Source of the DNA: Streptococcus iniae
GTDB lineage: Bacteria; Bacillota; Bacilli; Lactobacillales; Streptococcaceae
Assembly (NCBI RefSeq): GCF_030732225.1
Contig: NZ_CP132230.1
Coordinates: 648,001-712,000, forward strand
Direction: 5' to 3'
Length of the DNA: 64,000 nucleotides
The notes under the pieces were generated by a model. It saw only the letters and a program-made list of their open reading frames with translations. It did not search any database and was not told the origin of the DNA. A program made the translations under genes and the position numbers. This document shows, piece by piece, positions 18,727 to 27,599 of this stretch; position 1 is the stretch's first letter, and each line of letters begins with the position of its first letter.

Positions 18727-18767
18727 CTTGCGGTTTTCTCCTAAAGAGTTGTTAGGTGCTAGCACCA

Positions 18768-18899
18768 CTAGCGAACTACTGGATAAGCAGTAGCAGCTAA
18801 ATAAAAAGTGAAAAGGCTAAAATAGTAACCAAAAGAGGAAAAATTTAAGTCGTTTTCGAATAAGTAGATAAGGGGTATAAAAACCAGTGCCTTTAACAT
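18768..18899 (-). CDS. Possible small membrane peptide between nrdE and nrdF
   Basis: A 43-codon frame (MLKALVFIPLIYLFEND to LAATAYPVVR) with two hydrophobic stretches; the same frame is open further upstream to about 18963. There is no Shine-Dalgarno sequence before the ATG, and I recognise no family. It could be a relic of a membrane protein or chance. It is listed because it is the only coding-like content in this unusually long intergenic region. Confidence 0.25.
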   Translation of the reverse strand: MLKALVFIPLIYLFENDLNFSSFGYYFSLFTFYLAATAYPVVR

Positions 18900-18947
18900 G
18901 ATATCAATGCTAGTAAGTTTGGTTCCAATAGCGATATCATAATTCTG

Positions 18948-19179
18948 TAAAAGCCACCGAACATGCGGCTTTTATAAAGTAAGTAAGTGAGCAAGGAAAT
19001 TCCCCATATAAGGATTTCCATAGAAAGGATAGTTACTTTAGTAACATGCTTAATTGTTAGAATTACGACAGGGTATAAAAGTCGCCGAACATGCGGCTTT
19101 TATAAAGTCAGTAAGTGAGCAAGGAAATTCCCCATATAGGGATTTCCGTAGAAAGCATAGTTACTTTAGTAATATGCTT
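18948..19179. repeat. Direct duplication of a hairpin-rich 104-base unit
   Basis: Units 18948-19051 and 19076-19179 match at about 97 of 104 positions. Each unit carries three consecutive dyads: AAAAGCC...GGCTTTT (second copy GCCG AACATG CGGC), GGAAATTCCC CATAT AGGGATTTCC, and AAGCATA...TATGCTT around TTAC/GTAA. The second unit ends about 10 bases past the nrdE stop. The family is unknown to me. On the gene strand it lies in the nrdE-nrdF message and could act as a processing, stability or termination element, or be a small mobile repeat. Confidence 0.8.
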
Positions 19180-19189
19180 TCTTGCTCAA

Positions 19190-21349
19190 TTAAATCACAC
19201 AACTTTCGCATTGGTTTGCTCCAACTTCTTCACCATCATCGGTAAAGGTACGAATATAGTAGATTGATTTAATGCCCTTGTTAAAGGCGTAGTTACGTAG
19301 TATGGAAAGGTCACGCGTTGTTTGTTTGCTCTCTGTCTTCCACTCGTAAATTTCTTTTGGCAATTCACTTCTTAGGAAAAGTGTTAATGATAAGCCTTGG
19401 TCAACATGCTCAGTGGCAGCTGCATAAACGTCAATAACCTTTCGCATATCCATATCATAGGCTGAAGTATAGTATGGAATAGTATCTGTTGAGAGGCCAT
19501 TAGCAGGGTAATAAATCTTACCAATTTTCTTTTCCTGACGTTCTTCAATTCGTTGGGTGATTGGATGGATTGAAGCTGAACAATCATTAATATATGAAAT
19601 AGAGCCATTTGGAGCAACCGCTAGACGATTTTGATGGTAAAGTCCATCAGTCATAACAGCCTGACGTAATGCTTCCCAATCTGACCCTTGTGGAATGAAG
19701 TGGTCTTTAAAGAGTTCTTTAACAAGGTCTGATTTAGGGATGAATTTACCAGTGACATATTTGTCAAAATAAGTACCGTCAGCATATTTTGAGTTTTCAA
19801 AATCAGTGAATGTTGTTTGACGCTCACGAGCAATATTATTAGATTCAACTAATGTCCAATAATTCATTAACATAAAGTAGATATCTGTAAATTCAACTGA
19901 TTCAGGACTACCGTATTCGATATGGTGCTGTGCTAAATAAGAATGTAAGCCCATAGCACCTAAGCCAAAGGTATGAGCTTGCTCGTTACCATGTTTGATA
20001 GTGGGAACAGCATCAATACTTGATGAATCTGTGACATAGGTTAAGGCACGAGTCATTGCTTTAATGGAACGCCCAAAGTCAGGAGAAGTCATCATATTTA
20101 AAATGTTAGTTGAGCCAAGGTTACATGAAATGTCAGTTCCCATTTCAACAAATTCTTGTGAATCATTGATGAGACTTGGTTTTTGAACTTGAAGAATCTC
20201 AGAACACAAGTTACTCATAATCACCTTTCCGTTAATTGGATTGGCTTTATTGGCAGTGTCAATATTAATGATATAAGGGTAACCGGATTCTTGTTGTAAT
20301 TTTGAAATTTCAGTTTCTAAATCACGTGCCTTAATTTTTGTTTTAGCAATATTAGGATTGGCAACTAGCTCCTCGTATTTTTCAGTGATATCAATATAGT
20401 TAAATGGTATACCATATTCTTTTTCAATACTGTATGGGCTAAAGAGATACATATCTTCATTGTTGCGCGCTAACTCATAAAACTTATCTGGTACTGTTAA
20501 ACCAAGTGACAGTGTTTTAACACGCACCTTTTCATCGGCATTTTCTTTTTTGGTTGAAAGAAAAGCAATGACGTCTGGATGGAAGATGTTAAGGTAAACG
20601 ACACCTGCACCTTGGCGTTGACCAAGTTGATTTGAATATGAGAAACTATCTTCGAAAAGCTTCATTACAGGAACGACACCTGATGCAGCGCCAGCATATC
20701 CTTTAATAGGAGCACCAGCTTCACGCAAGTTTGATAAGGTAATACCTACGCCACCACCGATACGTGATAATTGTAAGGCAGAGTTGATAGAACGCCCAAT
20801 AGCATTCATATCATCTGTTACTTGAATCAAAAAGCAAGAGACTAACTCACCACGACGGCTTCGACCTGCATTCAAGAAAGATGGAGTAGCAGGTTGATAA
20901 CGTTGGTTAATCATTTCAATAGCTAAATCTTTAGCGAGTTCTTCATTGCCGTCAGCAAAGTAGAGGGCATTATACATGACGCGATCTTCAAGATTTTCAA
21001 GGTAATAGTTACCGTCGTTTGTTTTAAGGGCGTATTGTTGGTAAAATTTGTAAGCTGCCATGAATGATTTGAAGGAGAAGTTTTCTGCAGCAAGCAGGCT
21101 AGCTAGTTCTTCGATAAATTCGGGACGGTAGTTAGCAATAAACTCAGACTCCAGATAATCATTGTCAACAAGAAAAGCAATTTTTTCTGTAACAGAAGAA
21201 AACTGCTTGGTATTTGGAATAACATTTTCTTTGAAAAAAGCCTCGAGAGCTTCTTTATCTTTGTGTAATGGGATTTTACCATCAACAGGACGATTGATTT
21301 CGTTGTTAAGACGAAAATAGGAGATATCTCCAATATCTTTTAAACTCAT
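19190..21349 (-). CDS. nrdE: Class Ib ribonucleotide reductase, large (catalytic) subunit
   Basis: 719 residues reducing ribonucleoside diphosphates to deoxyribonucleotides in the cytosol. The active-site region includes SCFLIQVTDDMNAIGRS, SNLCSEILQ and NLGSTNILN, the radical-transfer region lies towards the C-terminus, and the C-terminal redox pair is CESC. NrdE proteins lack the ATP-cone activity site of NrdA; the N-terminus here fits that. It follows nrdH by 29 bases, so nrdH-nrdE form one operon. Expression is expected to be under NrdR through the boxes upstream of nrdH. Confidence 0.97.
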   Translation of the reverse strand: MSLKDIGDISYFRLNNEINRPVDGKIPLHKDKEALEAFFKENVIPNTKQFSSVTEKIAFLVDNDYLESEFIANYRPEFIEELASLLAAENFSFKSFMAAYKFYQQYALKTNDGNYYLENLEDRVMYNALYFADGNEELAKDLAIEMINQRYQPATPSFLNAGRSRRGELVSCFLIQVTDDMNAIGRSINSALQLSRIGGGVGITLSNLREAGAPIKGYAGAASGVVPVMKLFEDSFSYSNQLGQRQGAGVVYLNIFHPDVIAFLSTKKENADEKVRVKTLSLGLTVPDKFYELARNNEDMYLFSPYSIEKEYGIPFNYIDITEKYEELVANPNIAKTKIKARDLETEISKLQQESGYPYIINIDTANKANPINGKVIMSNLCSEILQVQKPSLINDSQEFVEMGTDISCNLGSTNILNMMTSPDFGRSIKAMTRALTYVTDSSSIDAVPTIKHGNEQAHTFGLGAMGLHSYLAQHHIEYGSPESVEFTDIYFMLMNYWTLVESNNIARERQTTFTDFENSKYADGTYFDKYVTGKFIPKSDLVKELFKDHFIPQGSDWEALRQAVMTDGLYHQNRLAVAPNGSISYINDCSASIHPITQRIEERQEKKIGKIYYPANGLSTDTIPYYTSAYDMDMRKVIDVYAAATEHVDQGLSLTLFLRSELPKEIYEWKTESKQTTRDLSILRNYAFNKGIKSIYYIRTFTDDGEEVGANQCESCVI

Positions 21350-21378
21350 AAAACTTTTCCTTACTTATATAATTTGTA

Positions 21379-21597
21379 TTAAATAATTTCTTTTAATTTT
21401 GTTGGTTGGAAACCTGAAAAAACAAGTTTATCACTTTCGATAACAGGAGCAGAAGTGAATCCTAAACTTTTCACATAATCAATTTTTTCGGGATGGTCAT
21501 CCATATTAATTTCTTGGAACTCTGCTCCATTTTGCTCTAGAAATTTTTTAGTCATTTTACATTGCATGCAATTATTTTTAGAATAGATAGTAATCAT
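21379..21597 (-). CDS. nrdH: NrdH glutaredoxin-like redoxin
   Basis: A 72-residue thioredoxin-fold protein with the redox motif CMQC at residues 10-13 and the NrdH-specific C-terminal part FSGFQPTKLKEI. It supplies electrons from thioredoxin reductase to the class Ib ribonucleotide reductase. It is the first gene of the reverse-strand nrdH-nrdE operon. GGAGCACTACCAAA lies before the ATG on this strand. Confidence 0.95.
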   Translation of the reverse strand: MITIYSKNNCMQCKMTKKFLEQNGAEFQEINMDDHPEKIDYVKSLGFTSAPVIESDKLVFSGFQPTKLKEII

Positions 21598-21647
21598 TTT
21601 GGTAGTGCTCCTTTATTTTTTCTCAAATGAGAAATCAGTACTCTAAT

Positions 21648-21676
21648 AGCATATAAAAAATAGAGGTAAAAAGCAA
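21648..21676 (-). promoter_or_regulatory. nrdH promoter
   Basis: On the reverse strand TTGCTT (21671-21676), 17-base spacer, TATGCT (21648-21653). Confidence 0.65.
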
Positions 21677-21693
21677 GGTATTTGATTAATTAA

Positions 21694-21741
21694 ACACAAT
21701 ATTTTGGGGCATGTTATTGCAGATGTTACTATATATAGTGC
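21694..21741. promoter_or_regulatory. Paired NrdR boxes upstream of nrdH
   Basis: Box 1 ACACAATATTTTGGGG (21694-21709) and box 2 TTACTATATATAGTGC (21726-21741) match the NrdR consensus acaCwAtATaTwGtgt. Their starts are 32 bases apart, about three helical turns, the spacing typical of NrdR tandem boxes. They lie just upstream of the nrdH -35. NrdR would repress the operon when dATP is high. Confidence 0.82.
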
Positions 21742-22020
21742 CTTAAAATTATCTGTCAATTCAGATATATAAATCTTTTAAAGCTGATAATGATGATATT
21801 TTTTCTTAAAGAATGCTAGTAATCCTGATAAATTTTTGATAGAACAAGACAATATTGAAAATTAGAGAAAAAGTTTCAAGAAAACAAAGAAACAACATGA
21901 AAGCCAAATTGATTTTTTCTAACAGGAGAGTCAATTGAGAATAGCTCTTGCCTTAGCAACGATAATTTGGGGATGAAAAAATAAGAAAAATATTTCAGCC
22001 TTTTTTCTTCCAAAAACATT
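21742..22020. other. Intergenic stretch between nrdH and ptsH
   Basis: About 280 bases of AT-rich sequence without an intact gene. At 21935-21976 a TTG preceded by AGGAG opens a 13-codon frame (RIALALATIIWG then TGA) that resembles the first residues of an EamA-type transporter. It may be the relic of a deleted gene. Confidence 0.4.
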
Positions 22021-22025
22021 TAATC

Positions 22026-22054
22026 TTGAAAATAAAAGAGCATTGTGCTATAAT
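22026..22054 (+). promoter_or_regulatory. ptsH promoter
   Basis: TTGAAA (22026-22031), 17-base spacer, TGC-extended TATAAT (22049-22054), with a leader of about 60 bases. Confidence 0.8.
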
Positions 22055-22120
22055 CTGATATTGTAAGGGTTATCATGTGATGGCTCGAAAAAACACAACT
22101 ATTAAAAGGAGAACCATACT

Positions 22121-22384
22121 ATGGCTTCAAAAGATTTTCACATTGTTGCAGAAACAGGAATTCACGCACGTCCAGCGACACTTTTAGTACAAACTGCTAG
22201 CAAATTTGCTTCAGACATCACTCTTGACTATAAAGGTAAAGCAGTAAACCTTAAATCAATTATGGGTGTAATGAGCCTTGGTGTTGGTCAAGGTGCTGAC
22301 GTTACAATTTCAGCAGAAGGTGCTGATGCTGATGATGCAATTGCAGCTATCGAAGAAACTATGACAAAAGAAGGATTGGCATAA
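22121..22384 (+). CDS. ptsH: HPr phosphocarrier protein
   Basis: 87 residues. H15 in ETGIHARPA accepts phosphate from enzyme I and passes it to sugar-specific EIIA domains. S46 in [10 protein letters not shown] is the HPr kinase site; HPr-Ser-P is the CcpA corepressor, which links this gene to the cre-like sites found in the glucuronide locus. AAAAGGAGAACC precedes the ATG. It forms an operon with ptsI four bases downstream. Confidence 0.98.
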   Translation: MASKDFHIVAETGIHARPATLLVQTASKFASDITLDYKGKAVNLKSIMGVMSLGVGQGADVTISAEGADADDAIAAIEETMTKEGLA

Positions 22385-22388
22385 AAAA

Positions 22389-24122
22389 ATGACAGAAATG
22401 CTTAAAGGAATTGCAGCCTCTGATGGTGTTGCTGTTGCTAAAGCATATCTACTAGTTCAACCGGATTTGTCATTTGAGACTGTTACAGTCGATGATACAA
22501 ATGCAGAAGAAGCTCGCCTTGATGTTGCATTACAAGCTTCACAAGACGAGCTTTCTGTTATCCGCGAAATGGCAGTAGATAGCTTAGGCGAAGAGGCGGC
22601 GTCAGTATTTGATGCACATTTAATGGTTCTTTCTGATCCAGAAATGATTAGCCAAATTAAAGAAACTATTCGTGCAAAACAAACAAATGCTGAAACTGGT
22701 CTTAAAGAAGTGACTGATATGTTCATCACTATCTTTGAAGGAATGGAAGATAACCCATATATGCAAGAACGTGCAGCAGATATTAGAGACGTTGCAAAAC
22801 GTGTCTTAGCACACCTTCTTGGGGTGAAATTACCAAACCCAGCTACAATCAATGAAGAGTCAATCGTGATTGCTCATGATTTAACACCTTCTGATACAGC
22901 GCAATTAAACAAACAATTTGTTAAAGCTTTTGTAACTAACATTGGTGGTCGTACAAGTCACTCAGCAATCATGGCCCGTACTTTAGAAATTGCTGCAGTT
23001 CTTGGAACAAACGATATCACAAAACGTGTTCAAGATGGTGATATTCTTGCTGTTAATGGTATTACTGGTGAAGTTATTATTAATCCTAGCCAAGAGCAAA
23101 TTGTAGCCTTTAAAGAAGCTGGTGCAGCATATGCTAAACAAAAAGCTGAATGGGCATTATTAAAAGATGCTGAAACAGTAACTGCAGATGGTAAACATTT
23201 TGAACTTGCTGCCAACATTGGTACTCCAAAAGACGTTGAAGGTGTAAATGATAACGGCGCTGAAGCTGTTGGTCTATACCGTACAGAGTTTCTTTACATG
23301 GATTCACAAGATTTCCCGACAGAAGACGAACAGTATGAAGCTTATAAAGCAGTTCTTGAAGGAATGAATGGAAAACCCGTTGTTGTCCGTACTATGGATA
23401 TCGGTGGAGATAAGGAACTTCCTTACTTCGACCTTCCACATGAAATGAACCCATTTTTAGGCTATCGTGCCTTACGTATCTCAATTTCTGAGACTGGAAA
23501 TGCTATGTTCCGTACGCAATTACGTGCTTTATTACGTTCTTCAGTTCATGGTCAATTGAGAATTATGTTCCCTATGGTTGCACTTCTTACAGAATTCCGT
23601 GCAGCTAAAGCTATTTTTGATGAAGAAAAAGCTAACTTAATTGCTGAGGGTGTTGCTGTTTCGGACAATATCCAAGTTGGTATCATGATTGAAATTCCAG
23701 CAGCAGCGATGTTGGCTGATCAATTTGCTAAAGAAGTTGATTTCTTCTCAATTGGAACAAATGACCTTATTCAATACACAATGGCTGCAGACCGTATGAA
23801 TGAACAGGTTTCTTATTTGTATCAACCATATAACCCATCAATCTTACGTTTGATTAACAATGTTATCAAAGCAGCTCACGCTGAAGGTAAATGGGCAGGT
23901 ATGTGTGGAGAAATGGCAGGAGATCAACAAGCTGTACCATTATTAGTTGGTATGGGTCTTGATGAATTCTCAATGTCAGCAACATCAGTCTTACGTACAC
24001 GTAGTTTGATGAAAACTCTTGATACTGCTAAAATGCGTGAATACGCACAACGTGCACTTACAGAGTGTTCAACAGCAGAAGAAGTACTTGAACTTTCAAA
24101 AGAGTACCTTCCTTCAAATTAA
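22389..24122 (+). CDS. ptsI: PTS enzyme I (phosphoenolpyruvate-protein phosphotransferase)
   Basis: 577 residues, the usual length. It transfers phosphate from PEP to HPr, the first step of PTS sugar uptake. The phosphohistidine is H191 in [12 protein letters not shown]; the PEP-binding C-terminal barrel shows [22 protein letters not shown] and CGEMAGD. An alternative ATG three codons downstream is possible. It is followed by a compact terminator. Confidence 0.98.
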   Translation: MTEMLKGIAASDGVAVAKAYLLVQPDLSFETVTVDDTNAEEARLDVALQASQDELSVIREMAVDSLGEEAASVFDAHLMVLSDPEMISQIKETIRAKQTNAETGLKEVTDMFITIFEGMEDNPYMQERAADIRDVAKRVLAHLLGVKLPNPATINEESIVIAHDLTPSDTAQLNKQFVKAFVTNIGGRTSHSAIMARTLEIAAVLGTNDITKRVQDGDILAVNGITGEVIINPSQEQIVAFKEAGAAYAKQKAEWALLKDAETVTADGKHFELAANIGTPKDVEGVNDNGAEAVGLYRTEFLYMDSQDFPTEDEQYEAYKAVLEGMNGKPVVVRTMDIGGDKELPYFDLPHEMNPFLGYRALRISISETGNAMFRTQLRALLRSSVHGQLRIMFPMVALLTEFRAAKAIFDEEKANLIAEGVAVSDNIQVGIMIEIPAAAMLADQFAKEVDFFSIGTNDLIQYTMAADRMNEQVSYLYQPYNPSILRLINNVIKAAHAEGKWAGMCGEMAGDQQAVPLLVGMGLDEFSMSATSVLRTRSLMKTLDTAKMREYAQRALTECSTAEEVLELSKEYLPSN

Positions 24123-24130
24123 TACAAAGG

Positions 24131-24156
24131 GAAGTTGGGTGACCAACTTCTTTTTG
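24131..24156 (+). terminator. Terminator after ptsI
   Basis: GAAGTTGG, loop GTGA, CCAACTTC, then TTTTTG. Confidence 0.9.
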
Positions 24157-24200
24157 TCTAGGAATTGTTAAAATATTCAGAAAATGGTTGTGCCGTTTAG

Positions 24201-24228
24201 TTGAATTATCACTGAAAAGTGATAGAAT
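24201..24228 (+). promoter_or_regulatory. gapN promoter with spacer dyad
   Basis: TTGAAT (24201-24206), 16-base spacer, TAGAAT (24223-24228). The spacer holds a perfect 7-base dyad TATCACT GAAA AGTGATA (24207-24224), which could be an operator. The regulator is unknown. Confidence 0.55.
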
Positions 24229-24252
24229 AGTGGTACTATCAAAAAAGGAGAT

Positions 24253-25686
24253 ATGACTTTGACAAAACAATACAAAAATCTTGTTAACGGTGAGTGGAAA
24301 CTTTCAGAGAATGATATTACAATTTATGCTCCAGCAACTGGCGAAGAGTTAGGAAGTGTTCCTGCAATGACGACACAAGAGGTTGATTTCGTTTATGCCT
24401 CTGCCAAAAATGCTTTGGAGGAATGGCGTCAACTTTCCTATGTTGAACGTGCAGCTTATTTGCATAAAGCAGCTGAAATCCTCGTTCGCGATGCTGAAAA
24501 GATTGGTGCCATCCTTTCCAAAGAAGTTGCTAAGGGATATAAAGCAGCTGTAAGTGAAGTGGTCCGTACTGCTGATATTATCAAGTATGCAGCTGAAGAA
24601 GGCATTCGTATGGAAGGCGAAGTGCTTGAAGGCGGTAGTTTTGAAGCAGCAAGTAAAAAGAAAATTGCGATTGTACGTCATGAACCGGTTGGTTTAGTGC
24701 TTGCAATTTCACCATTTAATTATCCTATCAACTTAGCAGGTTCTAAAATTGCACCTGCCTTAATTGCTGGTAACGTCGTTGCACTTAAACCACCAACACA
24801 AGGATCAATCTCAGGGTTATTGTTAGCAGAAGTGTTTGCTGAAGCTGGTGTTCCTGCGGGAGTCTTCAATACTATTACTGGTCGTGGTTCTGTTATTGGG
24901 GACTATATTGTTGAGCATGAAGCAGTTAACTTTATTAACTTTACAGGTTCAACTCCAGTTGGTGAACGCATTGGGCAATTGGCAGGTATGCGTCCTATTA
25001 TGCTTGAACTTGGTGGAAAAGACTCTGCTATTGTTTTAGATGATGCTGATATTGAACTCGTTGCAAAAAATATTGTAGCAGGGGCTTTTGGATATTCAGG
25101 CCAACGTTGTACAGCAGTGAAACGTGTTCTTGTTATGGATAAGGTTGCAGATCAACTTATCGCTAATGTAAAAACATTGGTAGATAAACTTTCAATCGGT
25201 ATGCCTGAGGAAGATGCAGATATTACACCGTTAATTGATACAAAAGCGGCTGATTTTGTTGAAGGTTTGGTACAAGATGCGACTGAAAAAGGTGCGAAAG
25301 CTCTTGGTGAGTACAAACGCGAAGGGAATTTGATTTGTCCCTTGATTTTTGATCATGTGACAACAGACATGAGATTAGCTTGGGAAGAGCCATTTGGTCC
25401 AGTATTGCCATTTATCAGAATTAACTCAGTTGAAGAAGCCATCAAAATTTCAAATGACTCAGAATATGGTCTTCAGGCTTCGGTATTTACAAATAACTTC
25501 CCACGTGCCTTTGCAATTGCAGAGAAACTTGAAGTTGGAACCGTTCATATCAACAATAAAACACAACGTGGAACAGATAATTTCCCATTCTTGGGGGCTA
25601 AGAAATCTGGTGCTGGTGTTCAAGGGGTTAAATACTCAATTGATGCTATGACGAATTTAAAATCAATTGTTTTTGATATTGAATAA
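24253..25686 (+). CDS. gapN: Non-phosphorylating NADP-dependent glyceraldehyde-3-phosphate dehydrogenase
   Basis: An aldehyde dehydrogenase of 477 residues, closely similar throughout to GapN of S. mutans as I remember it. It oxidises glyceraldehyde-3-phosphate directly to 3-phosphoglycerate and makes NADPH, an important NADPH source in streptococci that lack the oxidative pentose phosphate path. Catalytic C286 (SGQRCTA) and E252 (LELGGKD) are present, with SPFNYP and FTGST as cofactor contacts. The ATG at 24253 is very close to AGGAG; a TTG two codons on (24259) is better spaced and would give the 475-residue S. mutans form. An IS1182-family element starts 10 bases after the stop. Confidence 0.96.
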   Translation: MTLTKQYKNLVNGEWKLSENDITIYAPATGEELGSVPAMTTQEVDFVYASAKNALEEWRQLSYVERAAYLHKAAEILVRDAEKIGAILSKEVAKGYKAAVSEVVRTADIIKYAAEEGIRMEGEVLEGGSFEAASKKKIAIVRHEPVGLVLAISPFNYPINLAGSKIAPALIAGNVVALKPPTQGSISGLLLAEVFAEAGVPAGVFNTITGRGSVIGDYIVEHEAVNFINFTGSTPVGERIGQLAGMRPIMLELGGKDSAIVLDDADIELVAKNIVAGAFGYSGQRCTAVKRVLVMDKVADQLIANVKTLVDKLSIGMPEEDADITPLIDTKAADFVEGLVQDATEKGAKALGEYKREGNLICPLIFDHVTTDMRLAWEEPFGPVLPFIRINSVEEAIKISNDSEYGLQASVFTNNFPRAFAIAEKLEVGTVHINNKTQRGTDNFPFLGAKKSGAGVQGVKYSIDAMTNLKSIVFDIE

Positions 25687-25696
25687 ATAATCACAT

Positions 25697-27497
25697 CAAG
25701 AGGCTGGGCAAAAAGTAGCTTCAGAATAGAAAAAACGAGCATTTCCGCAGTTGGAGATGCTCGTTTTCCTATGTCATGGTTTATAATTATAATAACGACA
25801 AAACAACTAGAAAGCCATGACTATGTATAAAGAGTATAACACAAATCAACTCAGTTTGGAATTAAATCTTGCCTACGATATTCCAATGAATCATGAGGTT
25901 AGATTAATCAGTCTCTTTGTGGACAGTATTCCAAATCATATTTTGCTTGAAGAGACGTCTCACACTGGTCGTCCTGCCTTTCATCCTGCCATGCTTTTGA
26001 AGATGACGCTCTTCGCCTATGCCCGCCAGGTCTTTTCTGGTCGCAAAATAGTTCAGATGAATGAAGAAGTCATTCCCATGAAATGGTTGAGCCAGGACAC
26101 CTACGTTAGCTATAAAACCATCAATAATTTTCGTTCTAGTAAACATGCCAATAACCTAATTAAGACCGCCTTTATTTATTTCACCCTCCTCATGCGTAAG
26201 AATGGCATGATTGAAGATGATGCTCTCTTTATCGATGGCACCAAGCTAGAAGCTGATGCTAATCTCTACTCTTTCACTTGGAAAAGAGCTGTTGATAAAT
26301 ACGAAGAGGCACTAAACGGAAAAATCTCAGAACTCTATGACCAGCTGGTTCAAGAGGGGGTAAACCTAGCTCTGTCTAAAGAAGAATGCGAAACCAGCGA
26401 GGGGTTAGTGCGCCTTTTAGAAGACACTGAACAGGCCTTGGCGGAAGTTGAGAAATCAATTTCTGAGGAACCAAAAGTTATCAAGGGAGGTTCTGCCAAT
26501 AAACAAAAGCGACGTCGTATTAAGAAACTGCGCAACCAGTTGAGAAAGGATTATCTCCCTCGTAAGCAACGCTATGAGGAGGCTAGAGAGATTCTAGAAG
26601 AGCGTAACTCTTTCTCCAAAACGGACCACGATGCCACTTTTATGCGAATGAAAGAGGACCACATGATGAATGGCCAGCTCAAACCTGGCTATAATGTTCA
26701 AGCTGCCACCAATGGTCAATATGTTCTTGCATATGATATATTTCCAAATCCAACGGACACCCGAACCCTGAAACCATTTCTCCAATCCATTCAAACTCTG
26801 GACCTCTTCCAAAATATTGTCGCCGATGCCGGTTATGGCAGTGAGGAGAATTATAGTTTTATCATTGATGAGTTGGAGAAATCTCCTCTGATTCCCTATG
26901 GCATGTACCAGAAGGAATTGACTAAGAAATATAAAAACAGTCCTACTAATCCAAATAATTGGGACTACCTTGAAGAAACAGACCAATTCATTAAACCAGA
27001 TGGTGTTGTTTATTCCTTTAAATATTACTCTCGTAGAAAAGATAAGTATGGCTTTGAACGGGATTTCAAGATTTATGAGGCAGAAAAAATACAAAGCACG
27101 GAAGAGTTGGAAAAACTTTCCAAAACAGAAAGTGGTCGCCAGAAACAGATCCATTACAATCCAACTTGGAATTACTTTAAAGAACTCATAAAGGAAGAAT
27201 TACATAGCGAAGATGGCTCTCGAATCTATGCCAAACGGAAAATCGATGTCGAACCCGTTTTTGGCCGATTGAAGAGTGTTTTTGGCGTGCGTAGAGTCCA
27301 TGTCAGAGGCAATCAAGCCGTCCAAACGGAGGTTGGATTCCTCTTCATGAGTATGAATCTCACGAAATTAGCTAAGAATCTCGACTCTAAAACTTCAAAT
27401 ACTCAAAAACCACACAGTGATTTTTTCATCTTGATTGTTTTCAAGACTGAAATCTCTGCGTGGTTTTATTTGAAGCTACTTTTTGCCCAGCCTCTTG
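25697..27497 (+). mobile_element. IS1182-family insertion sequence
   Basis: Perfect 27-base terminal inverted repeats: left 25697-25723 beginning CAAGAGGCTGGGCAAAAAG, right 27471-27497. A hairpin with complementary arms AAAACGAGCAT (25732-25742) and ATGCTCGTTTT (25757-25767) lies just inside the left end and may block readthrough transcription. One transposase gene fills the element. It sits between the end of gapN and the pgdA promoter. Confidence 0.92.
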
Positions 27498-27514
27498 GCG
27501 TTTTTGGAAGTTAG
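25817..27514 (+). CDS. IS1182-family transposase
   Basis: 565 residues. The N-terminal DUF772-like domain (SLFVDSIPNHILLEE, HPAMLLKMTLFAYARQVFSGRKI) is followed by a DDE core: DALFIDGTKLEADAN, VADAGYGSEENY, and near the end RKIDVEPVFGRLKSVFGVRR with the catalytic glutamate. The frame has no stop inside the element; it reads through the right terminal repeat (LLFAQPLGVFGS) and stops 17 bases outside, at 27514. The last 30 or so residues are therefore probably not native and suggest a late frameshift near the 3' end. The catalytic core looks intact. Confidence 0.92.
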   Translation: MTMYKEYNTNQLSLELNLAYDIPMNHEVRLISLFVDSIPNHILLEETSHTGRPAFHPAMLLKMTLFAYARQVFSGRKIVQMNEEVIPMKWLSQDTYVSYKTINNFRSSKHANNLIKTAFIYFTLLMRKNGMIEDDALFIDGTKLEADANLYSFTWKRAVDKYEEALNGKISELYDQLVQEGVNLALSKEECETSEGLVRLLEDTEQALAEVEKSISEEPKVIKGGSANKQKRRRIKKLRNQLRKDYLPRKQRYEEAREILEERNSFSKTDHDATFMRMKEDHMMNGQLKPGYNVQAATNGQYVLAYDIFPNPTDTRTLKPFLQSIQTLDLFQNIVADAGYGSEENYSFIIDELEKSPLIPYGMYQKELTKKYKNSPTNPNNWDYLEETDQFIKPDGVVYSFKYYSRRKDKYGFERDFKIYEAEKIQSTEELEKLSKTESGRQKQIHYNPTWNYFKELIKEELHSEDGSRIYAKRKIDVEPVFGRLKSVFGVRRVHVRGNQAVQTEVGFLFMSMNLTKLAKNLDSKTSNTQKPHSDFFILIVFKTEISAWFYLKLLFAQPLGVFGS

Positions 27515-27568
27515 TTGCAATATTTTTTGGCAAAAATAGAGTAAAAAATAACTTTATTTCTCCTATTG

Positions 27569-27577
27569 TGTTATAAT
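27569..27577 (+). promoter_or_regulatory. Extended -10 promoter of pgdA
   Basis: TGT followed by TATAAT (27572-27577), 22 bases before the ATG, with AGGAG between. It lies 72 bases outside the IS1182 right end. Confidence 0.65.
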
Positions 27578-27599
27578 AACGATACAATAGGAGAAGCAA

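Noticed and set aside
18727..18768. Upstream extension of nrdF to 18768
   Set aside because: Adds residues with no resemblance to NrdF and places the good Shine-Dalgarno inside the gene.
18948..19179. Repeat units considered as a CRISPR array
   Set aside because: Only two copies, units of 104 bases with internal hairpins, no short constant repeats with variable spacers and no cas genes.
22457..22852. 131-codon reverse-strand frame inside ptsI
   Set aside because: Shadow of the enzyme I gene; composition rich in Ser/Ala/Arg as expected from antisense codons.
26594..27154. 186-codon reverse-strand frame inside the IS1182 transposase
   Set aside because: It is the complement of a strongly supported transposase core, has no ribosome site and shows no protein-family features.
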